From Akkermansia muciniphila (GTDB taxonomy: Bacteria; Verrucomicrobiota; Verrucomicrobiia; Chthoniobacterales; Chthoniobacteraceae): DNA of 32,783 nucleotides. Position 1 is the stretch's first letter. Each line of letters begins with the position of its first letter. A program made the position numbers and the translations under genes. Under the pieces are notes generated by a model. That model searched no databases, was not told the origin of the DNA, and saw nothing but the letters and a program-made list of their open reading frames with translations. Shown one piece after another: positions 26,444 to 32,783 of the stretch. The stretch lies in NCBI GenBank assembly GCA_945906945.1, contig CAMDSZ010000007.1:1-32783 (forward strand), written 5' to 3'.

Positions 26444-29400
26444 TTACGGGAGGTAGAGAAACTCTTTTGCATTGAGCAGCACGTGGCAAACATCGGTCCA
26501 CAGGCGCTGATCTTGGTTTTGCGAGGCGTAGGGCAGGGCATACGTGGCGGCCTGATCCTGGACGAATGCCAAGAGCGCCTGAGTTTCCTCGTGCGATGGC
26601 TTACGGCCGAGTGCCTCGAGAAACAGGCGCTCCAAGCGCAGATCCAGCGAGACATTTGTAGAAGCCTGCAAACTCTTCGCAGCCCAGACGCTCGCCTGCT
26701 CGTGCACAAAGGAGTTGTTGAGCAACAGCAAGGATTGTCCGGGGACATTGCTTGAATCACGAGATCCCTGCGTGCGCGATGGTTCCGGCGCATCAAACAT
26801 CACCATCAAATGATTCTGCGCCTCGCGCTTGATGTATTGGTAAATACCGCGCCGCTGGTTGGCTGGCCCTGAGCCGTTGCCAAAGTCGCTTGGACCGGTG
26901 TAGCCATACATCTGCGGGTTGAGCTGCCCTGACACCGCCAGCAAACTGTCACGCACGGCTTCAGCGCGCAGCCGCTGCAGGGGCATGTGTGAAAGAAGTC
27001 GGTTTGCGGGATCTTTTCTCTGCGCCTCCTCGGAAGCCGCGCTAACCGTCCGGTACGCCTGCGTGGTCACCATATAGCGCACGAGCTCTTTTATCGACCA
27101 ACCCTGCTCCACGAAGTACGTCGCGAGATGGTCCAGCAATTCGGGGTGCGTTGGCTTCTCTCCCATCACTCCGAAGTTGTCGACGGTGCCGACAATCCCT
27201 TGGCCGAAAATCCAGCGCCACATCCGGTTCACCATCACACGAGCAGTGAGGTGATTTTCCGGCGATACAAGATCTCTTGCGAGTGAAAGGCGCGGACTCA
27301 CCCCCGCGGCATAAGCGTCCGTGCCGCGCAACACCTCCAAGTAACGCCGCGCCGCGGGCTCCCCAGCCGCCTCCGGCGAGCCCCGCCGCTGCACGGGCGC
27401 GTCGAATCCGGCTCCCTGGTCAACCAGCGCTGCCGCCCTTTGGAAGCTCGGCAGCGACTCCTCCAGTCTGCGGTAATCCGCGGCGAGCACCTTGAGCGGC
27501 TCGGGAAGCGATTCCACGCGGTTTCGTATGAGTCCGTGGGCTAGGAGCCAGTTCAACAGGGTCACCTCCTCAGGGAGCGCCTTGTCCTGCATCCAATGGT
27601 CCAGTGCTTTCTCGCAAACGCTTCCCCAGAAGTCCGCCCACTCTTCAGCGGCCCCAGCCCTCCCGGCCGCCGGGATAAAGAGCAGCGCTGTTCTCAACTC
27701 GTCCTGCGGTGGATCCGGACTTTCATGCTGGACGACCTGTTCTACCTCAAACCAGGAGCGCCCCGTGTGATCCTTCGCGGTCATCTTGAAAAACTTCCCG
27801 CCCGCCTCGGATCGCCGGAAGTGCGCAACATCATCCTTGGTCAAAATTTCGAGGTACGAACGGCGGCCCTGCCAGCTGGGCTGGTGCCCCACTTTCACGG
27901 TTACCCAATTCGAAAACCGCGACTCAAAGTGCGCCACCTTGTATCCTTGGGCGATGTTTTCCATCTGCTGGAAATTATGTTGAATGAGCCGCACATGCCC
28001 AGCATCGCCACCAGCGACTTTCAGGCTCACAAATTGAGTCCCAAGCGCGAAGTCCGCCGATCGAACAATCGCGCCGTGTTTGCGCGATAGCCTGTCCGAT
28101 GCAAGACCAGGTGCCACGATGCGCTCCACCAGTTCCACACCGGAGGGGGCGATCGCGAAATCGCTGACCGGTTTTCGTACCGTTTCTGGAAGCACCCCCG
28201 AAATATCCCAGTCCGCGTCGCTGCTGGAAAAGTCTGCGATCACTTTGAACCCTGCCCGGTTTGTTTCCGCCCGCTTCTTGGAGTTTTCGAGGAGCTGCGC
28301 CTGAACCTCCGCGAGTGTCACGCCCCATCCTTTTTGCGCGGCATTCCGGCGCAACATCCAAGGCAAATAGACGGGATCACTCATATCAACCTTTTCCGTC
28401 TTGAGCAGTTTCGCCCACGTCGAATCCGGTGCGATGCCACCAGTGCCCTCCCCTGCAAGGATGCGTTTTAAGGAGGCGCTCTCTCGCTGCAGATCCTCTT
28501 TCCACACTTTTTCCAGCGCGACCTTAATCTGTCCTTTGAGCAGTTGAAGTTCGGAGATGCCGGTCTGCCGGACTTCTTGCGTGTCGATGACAGTTTGCGT
28601 TTGCCGCGAACTGGCCAGCACCCCGAAGATTCCGTAATAGTCACGGGTTGAGATCGCATCGAACTTGTGGTCGTGGCAGCGTGCGCACGCGATGGTGATT
28701 CCTTGGAATGCCTTGCCCAGTGTGTCGATCTGGTTCTCAAGCATCTGCGCTTCCTCAAGCGCGACATCAGTGGCTGTCGAGGATGTTTCCATGAGCCGCA
28801 TGCAGCCGGTTCCAATCGGCGACTCGTTGATTTTCAGTTCGTGGTTGATTCGCGGCGGAAGCAAATCCCCCGCGATATGTTCCTGCACGAAACGGTCGTA
28901 GGGCACGTCATGATTGAAAGCGCGAATCACATAATCGCGGTACCGCCACGCCTCGGGAATCGGGTAGTCACGCACATACCCGCCCGTCTCACCAAAACGC
29001 ATCAAGTCGAGCCAGTGGGCCGCCCAGTTCTCCCCGAACGCGGGCTCCTTCAAAAAGCGGTCCACCAGACGTTCGAACGCGCGCGGCCTCGTGTCGTTGA
29101 CGAAGGCATCCACTTCATCGGGCCTCGGAGGCAGGCCGAGAAGCGCAATCTTCAGGCGCCGCAAAAGCACTTCTTTCTGAGCAGTTGCAGCAGGGCTCAA
29201 TCCAGCCTGCTGCATTTTTTCAAAAAGGAACCGGTCCACAGGGTGTTCCGCCCAAGTGGGATGCTGCACCTCCGGCGGAGTCGGCGATTGGACGGGCTGC
29301 CAGGCCCAATGCGCACGTCGCTCCTCCAACTTTTGGTTCCATTCCTGACGCGAAGCCTCCTCCGCCGTCAGAGGTTTGTCTGGGATACCAGGCAGCCCCA

Positions 29401-29866
29401 TTCGAACCCATCGCGTCAGATCGGCAATCACCCCGTCGGAAAGCCGCGCCTCGCCCTTCGGCATTTTCAGATCGCTCACCTCGTGACGAATGGTTCGAAG
29501 CAAAAGGCTGTTTTCCAGGCTCTCCCTGTCAAGCAACTCGCCGCTCTCGCCACCCTGTTCGAAACCCCCGCGGTAGTCTAAGCGCAACCCACCCTTTGTT
29601 TTTTGGGCACTGTGGCATTCAAAACAGTGATTCAAAAGCACAGGACGAACCCGTGATTCAAAAAACGCGACACCGTCCGGTTCGACCGGCGCAGCCGACA
29701 AAGCCGACGACAGTGCACCCGTAATCCACAAGGCGAATACCATCACAAATGAGCGCGCTTCTATGGATGCGTGTAGGGAAAAACACGAATGCCGAACACG
29801 ATCGAACCAAGCCCAGAGCCGGCCGCGCGATCCCATAGGTGTCTGAAGTGGCGCGAAGGGGGACAT
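26444..29866 (-). CDS. Planctomycete-type cytochrome c-like protein (PSCyt1 + DUF1549 + DUF1553)
   Basis: CFECHSAQKTKGGLRLDYRGG, HPVDRFLFEKMQQAGLSPA (DUF1549), CARCHDHKFDAIS, 'ARVMVNRMWRWIFGQGIVGTVDNFGVMGEKPTHPELLDHLA' (DUF1553). The start could instead be 29743 (MVFALWITGALSSALSAAP signal peptide). Confidence 0.92.
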   Translation of the reverse strand: MSPFAPLQTPMGSRGRLWAWFDRVRHSCFSLHASIEARSFVMVFALWITGALSSALSAAPVEPDGVAFFESRVRPVLLNHCFECHSAQKTKGGLRLDYRGGFEQGGESGELLDRESLENSLLLRTIRHEVSDLKMPKGEARLSDGVIADLTRWVRMGLPGIPDKPLTAEEASRQEWNQKLEERRAHWAWQPVQSPTPPEVQHPTWAEHPVDRFLFEKMQQAGLSPAATAQKEVLLRRLKIALLGLPPRPDEVDAFVNDTRPRAFERLVDRFLKEPAFGENWAAHWLDLMRFGETGGYVRDYPIPEAWRYRDYVIRAFNHDVPYDRFVQEHIAGDLLPPRINHELKINESPIGTGCMRLMETSSTATDVALEEAQMLENQIDTLGKAFQGITIACARCHDHKFDAISTRDYYGIFGVLASSRQTQTVIDTQEVRQTGISELQLLKGQIKVALEKVWKEDLQRESASLKRILAGEGTGGIAPDSTWAKLLKTEKVDMSDPVYLPWMLRRNAAQKGWGVTLAEVQAQLLENSKKRAETNRAGFKVIADFSSSDADWDISGVLPETVRKPVSDFAIAPSGVELVERIVAPGLASDRLSRKHGAIVRSADFALGTQFVSLKVAGGDAGHVRLIQHNFQQMENIAQGYKVAHFESRFSNWVTVKVGHQPSWQGRRSYLEILTKDDVAHFRRSEAGGKFFKMTAKDHTGRSWFEVEQVVQHESPDPPQDELRTALLFIPAAGRAGAAEEWADFWGSVCEKALDHWMQDKALPEEVTLLNWLLAHGLIRNRVESLPEPLKVLAADYRRLEESLPSFQRAAALVDQGAGFDAPVQRRGSPEAAGEPAARRYLEVLRGTDAYAAGVSPRLSLARDLVSPENHLTARVMVNRMWRWIFGQGIVGTVDNFGVMGEKPTHPELLDHLATYFVEQGWSIKELVRYMVTTQAYRTVSAASEEAQRKDPANRLLSHMPLQRLRAEAVRDSLLAVSGQLNPQMYGYTGPSDFGNGSGPANQRRGIYQYIKREAQNHLMVMFDAPEPSRTQGSRDSSNVPGQSLLLLNNSFVHEQASVWAAKSLQASTNVSLDLRLERLFLEALGRKPSHEETQALLAFVQDQAATYALPYASQNQDQRLWTDVCHVLLNAKEFLYLP

Positions 29867-29889
29867 GGCATCTTGGGGGGTTCTTCGAA

Positions 29890-30870
29890 TCAGCGTCGCA
29901 CTTTCAAGCAGTCGCGCAGATGTTCGCTGTCGTAGGCGTGAACATTGGTGATCCGCATTTCCTCGATGCCCGTTGTTTTATCCACGATGCCTTCGATCTG
30001 ATCCACCAGTTGCGCCCGTTGGAGACGCCAGACAATTTTGCCGTCCGAACTCATTTCCACCAAAAGGTCGCTGCCTTCATCCGGTGTCTTCAGGTGGTAA
30101 TCTCCGCAGGCAACGAGCACGTCGCCGTTTTCCAGACACTGCATGCCAAGGAGGTATCGGCATGAAACTCCAAGGTCCTGCGAAGTCCAGCAGGCTAGCT
30201 TGTCTCCATTCTGGTTGATGCGCAGCAGTTGGCCGCCAGTAGAAGTGGCGACCAAAAGAGTGCCATCGCTGCATTGAGTGATCGCGAATGCCTTTTTGAC
30301 AGCTGCCGTCGGCTCCAGCAGTGGCTCGATTGGAATCGACTGCAACACCTGGCCCGTCCCAGACTCGATCTTAAGCAGGGTCTTCCGACCGTATTGGCAC
30401 ACCCAGAACGCGTTTGCTCCCGGAATTTCGCGCACTGTCCTGTATCTAAAGTGAAGGGGATCACTGGAGAGATCCGGCACCGGCGTCTCGCCCACCACCA
30501 CGCCGCTGCGGTCGACCGTGCGAATGCGGTTTGCGCCACTATCCATAAATGCGATCCGCGAGCCTCCATCGAGCACTGCGCAGCTGTTCGCCTCAAGCCC
30601 TTTTTCGCCGCGGGTGGCGGCACTCTCCATGACGAGTTTCTTTGTTGCGTCAAAAACTGACAGCCCGCCGCGATGAACATAGGCGACGCCTCCGTCCGGC
30701 AGCCGCCAGGCGTCGTAAATTCCAGAGTGCCCGGGATGCCTGAGTAGATCGGTGACCCTGCCTTCGCGATTCACTTCGATCACCTGGGTGTCGGCGGCAA
30801 GCAGGAAGCGCTCTTCAGCGCGCAGATTCACTGCAACAGCAAGGGCGATCAGTAAAAATGTGGCTTTCAT
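29890..30870 (-). CDS. Exported beta-propeller-like protein (NHL/PQQ-like repeats)
   Basis: Signal peptide MKATFLLIALAVAVNLRAEE. Repeated blade-like segments (VIEVNREGRVTDLLRHPGHSGIYDAWRLPDGGVAYVHRGGLSVFD; LLRINQNGDKLACWTSQDL; LVEMSSDGKIVWRLQRA). Confidence 0.7.
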   Translation of the reverse strand: MKATFLLIALAVAVNLRAEERFLLAADTQVIEVNREGRVTDLLRHPGHSGIYDAWRLPDGGVAYVHRGGLSVFDATKKLVMESAATRGEKGLEANSCAVLDGGSRIAFMDSGANRIRTVDRSGVVVGETPVPDLSSDPLHFRYRTVREIPGANAFWVCQYGRKTLLKIESGTGQVLQSIPIEPLLEPTAAVKKAFAITQCSDGTLLVATSTGGQLLRINQNGDKLACWTSQDLGVSCRYLLGMQCLENGDVLVACGDYHLKTPDEGSDLLVEMSSDGKIVWRLQRAQLVDQIEGIVDKTTGIEEMRITNVHAYDSEHLRDCLKVRR

Positions 30871-31700
30871 TGGAGGTGTGCCTGCGGGTGAAGCGAACGC
30901 GTTACCATGTCGCCAGCTTTCTTGACCGTGGATGCAATAGCCATCATCCGCTCCTCACTCAACCGCTGGCTTGGACCGCTGATCCACACGCTCGCAATTG
31001 CGTTGCCATCCGGATCAAGAATCGGTGCGCCCAGACAGTGGTGCCCCTCAAGATGCTCGCCCACATCAAAAGCGAAACCCTGGGCGCGCACTGCATTCAA
31101 GCATTTGAGAAAATCCTTCCGGCTGGAAATGGTCCAAGGATGAAACCGCTCGAATTTCATACCGGCGATAATGGCATCCCGCTGCGGCTCCGGCATGAAG
31201 GCGAGCATCGCTTTTCCGGGCCCGCTCGTGTGCAGTGGGAAGCGCGTGCCGCGCTCGACGTAAAATTTGATCAAAGCGCGCCCGATCACCCGCTCCAGCA
31301 CGATACCTTCATGCCCCGAAATGATCCCGAGATGTGCGGCCTCGCCCGTCTGTTCGCTCAGCCAGCGCATCGCCGGCAGAGCCGCCTCGGTTAGCGGCAC
31401 ATCGTCCACCACCGGCTGGCAGAGTGCCAGCATCTGCGCGCCGATGCTAAACCGCTTTTCCGCGTCCCTCACCACGTACCCATGGGCGACGAGCGACTGC
31501 GTGACGCGATAAACAAAGTTCACAGACAAGCCCAGCCTTTCAGCGATCTCGGAGAGCGTCAACCCGGCCGAAGCGCCGCCGAGGCAGCGCAGCACGGCTA
31601 GGGCGCGATCAAGGCTGGGAGTGCTAAATCCCGAGTCGTGGACCGGGGAGGCTTTTTTGCGGCGAGATGTCGTACGGCCGGATGTCGTTTTTTGTACCAT
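30867..31700 (-). CDS. IclR family transcriptional regulator
   Basis: LDRALAVLRCLGGASAGLTLSEIAERLGLSVNFVYRVTQSLVAHGYVVRD wHTH. Effector domain with 'TGEAAHLGIISGHEGIVLERV' and 'LHTSGPGKAMLAFMP'. Confidence 0.94.
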   Translation of the reverse strand: MVQKTTSGRTTSRRKKASPVHDSGFSTPSLDRALAVLRCLGGASAGLTLSEIAERLGLSVNFVYRVTQSLVAHGYVVRDAEKRFSIGAQMLALCQPVVDDVPLTEAALPAMRWLSEQTGEAAHLGIISGHEGIVLERVIGRALIKFYVERGTRFPLHTSGPGKAMLAFMPEPQRDAIIAGMKFERFHPWTISSRKDFLKCLNAVRAQGFAFDVGEHLEGHHCLGAPILDPDGNAIASVWISGPSQRLSEERMMAIASTVKKAGDMVTRSLHPQAHLQ

Positions 31701-31734
31701 TTTCTATATCTGCAATAGACCTACAATATAGAAA
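31701..31734. promoter_or_regulatory. Putative IclR operator: perfect 9-bp inverted repeat abutting the IclR start codon
   Basis: tttctatat (31701-31709) and atatagaaa (31726-31734) with 16-bp spacer. The IclR start codon is at 31698-31700. Confidence 0.55.
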
Positions 31735-31793
31735 CAGCGCTGGTAAAGCTTTTTGATACTCAGAAGAAAGGCCGTCTCCGGTCCCTTACGCTC

Positions 31794-31912
31794 ACATCGG
31801 GATGTCTCGGCCCCCTTTGTCCTCTTTGCGACTGCGCCACCTCTTTGGTGCAATCGGCGTCTGGGCGCAGCTGGGGCTACGCGCTCCCAGGGGGTTGCCG
31901 ACGGATCGACTT
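31794..31912 (-). repeat. Dispersed intergenic repeat, copy C (inverted, one end degenerate)
   Basis: gcgcagctggggctacgcgctcccaggggg (31865-31894) and cacctctttggtgcaatc (31838-31855) are reverse complements of the copy A/B left end and core. gacatcccgatgt matches copy B interior gacatccggatgt. Confidence 0.8.
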
Positions 31913-32076
31913 CCTGAAAATATAAATATCCTGGGTCGCAAAACCTGGCGCCGAGCAAGGCTGTCATCAGCTCGCGCCTCTGACGCTTTGGAGCCAGCAA
32001 CCGCATTCACCAACGATTGGATCCGAATTTCTAGACCTCACTTCCCACCGGATTGCGGTTACCTTTTTGATCACAA

Positions 32077-32424
32077 ATGCAAAACTCGCTGCACCTGCTA
32101 CCACTCATCGCGGCCACTGCTTTTTTGCTGTTTGCACTGATCCTGGTGCACGCGATTTTTTGGGGTATGACATTCACCATCGACGACGTACATGTGCGGG
32201 TACGCGTTTACGGTCTGACCGCCCGCAAGGTCGCGCTAAGCGACATCGAATGGGCGGCGCAGGATTGGGTGTTCTGGAACGAGCATTGGACAAACACGCT
32301 AAATCCAAGACGCATGGTTCTGCTGCGTCGCCGCTCCGGTGTATTCAAAAGCTTTCTAATCAGTCCTCCTTCGCCGTCTGATTTCCTAAGAGAGCTTGGG
32401 GCCCGGGACGTCGCCATACGTTAG
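32077..32424 (+). CDS. Small hypothetical membrane protein
   Basis: 115 aa, N-terminal TM (LLPLIAATAFLLFALILVHAIFWG) followed by a PH-like beta-rich segment (FTIDDVHVRVRVYGLTARKVALSDIEWAAQ). Confidence 0.6.
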   Translation: MQNSLHLLPLIAATAFLLFALILVHAIFWGMTFTIDDVHVRVRVYGLTARKVALSDIEWAAQDWVFWNEHWTNTLNPRRMVLLRRRSGVFKSFLISPPSPSDFLRELGARDVAIR

Positions 32425-32688
32425 CTCGTGCACGCAACCCGTGCCCTGACGCCACACCCGCACCATACACCGGCGGCTTTCAATCCTTCAAAGACATGAC
32501 ACGCACGCGAGCCGGCATCGGTGCGGTTGTGAAAAGGACTTTGCCAAAGGCGGTGCGACGGCGGCGGAAGGGGCTTTGAGAGGTAGAGCTGAGTGTAGGC
32601 TGCGATTTTAAAAAAGAACGCCAGTTCTCAATTCCAAGCTTGACCGGAAAATGCTTTCCAGTAGGGATTTGTGCGCACTCTCTCCTCC

Positions 32689-32783
32689 ATGCAACTCCCC
32701 CGACACCCGCAGGCAGGCTCGCGTTACACGCGCCGCGAATGGCTCCGCATCGGCGGCCTCGGCGCGCTCGGCGTTTCACTGCC
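32689..32783 (+). CDS. N-terminus of a TAT-exported protein (probably DUF1501), truncated by window edge
   Basis: MQLPRHPQAGSRYTRREWLRIGGLGALGVSL: twin-arginine leader typical of DUF1501 proteins. Confidence 0.6.
   Translation, partial: MQLPRHPQAGSRYTRREWLRIGGLGALGVSL

Noticed and set aside
26419-26796. N-terminal extension of the DUF1501 ORF to 26796
   Set aside because: The extension overlaps the 3' end of the DUF1553 gene, is Arg/Ser/Cys-rich and lacks motifs. ATG at 26418 gives a sensible twin-arginine leader.
28667-29581. 304-aa plus-strand ORF opposite the DUF1549/DUF1553 gene
   Set aside because: Antisense to a strongly supported CDS with recognised motifs; composition typical of a shadow ORF in a GC-rich gene.
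31704-32006. 100-aa minus-strand ORF containing RRRLHQRGG
   Set aside because: Explained by repeat copy C; no coding motifs.
1-32783. CRISPR arrays, transposases, integrases, phage genes or known defence systems
   Set aside because: No regularly spaced short repeats and no recognisable mobile or defence proteins were seen on either strand.

Overview
This 32.8 kb window looks like a chromosomal segment from a Verrucomicrobiota/PVC-type bacterium. That placement is inferred from the protein families present, not from a database search. The left half (+ strand mostly) carries housekeeping and envelope genes: a truncated sugar-phosphate isomerase (-), a CvfB/S1-like protein, an ABC-2 exporter with a TPR-like partner, a metallophosphoesterase, a GT9 heptosyltransferase, an MsbA-like ABC exporter, a GT-like protein, a stand-alone 5'-3' exonuclease and an RsuA-type pseudouridine synthase. 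A divergent fdhD / OFA-family MFS pair follows. The MFS gene is followed by a 48-aa membrane microprotein that the ORF track misses. After that come a DevBCA/MacB-like exporter, an exported isomerase-like protein and a sulfatase. The right half is a compact minus-strand run of six genes: IclR regulator, exported beta-propeller, DUF1549/DUF1553 cytochrome-like protein, TAT-exported DUF1501, DUF1587/1592/1588/1585 cytochrome-like protein, and DUF1552. It has two ATGA overlaps and a perfect 9-bp inverted repeat abutting the IclR start codon. The most interesting signals are (i) this regulator-led double 'cytochrome + DUF' operon, (ii) a three-copy dispersed intergenic repeat with ~28-bp inverted ends, (iii) the OFA transporter microprotein, (iv) a cloverleaf-like structured leader before the sulfatase, and (v) a near absence of Shine-Dalgarno sequences. 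No CRISPR array, tRNA, rRNA or transposase was recognised.
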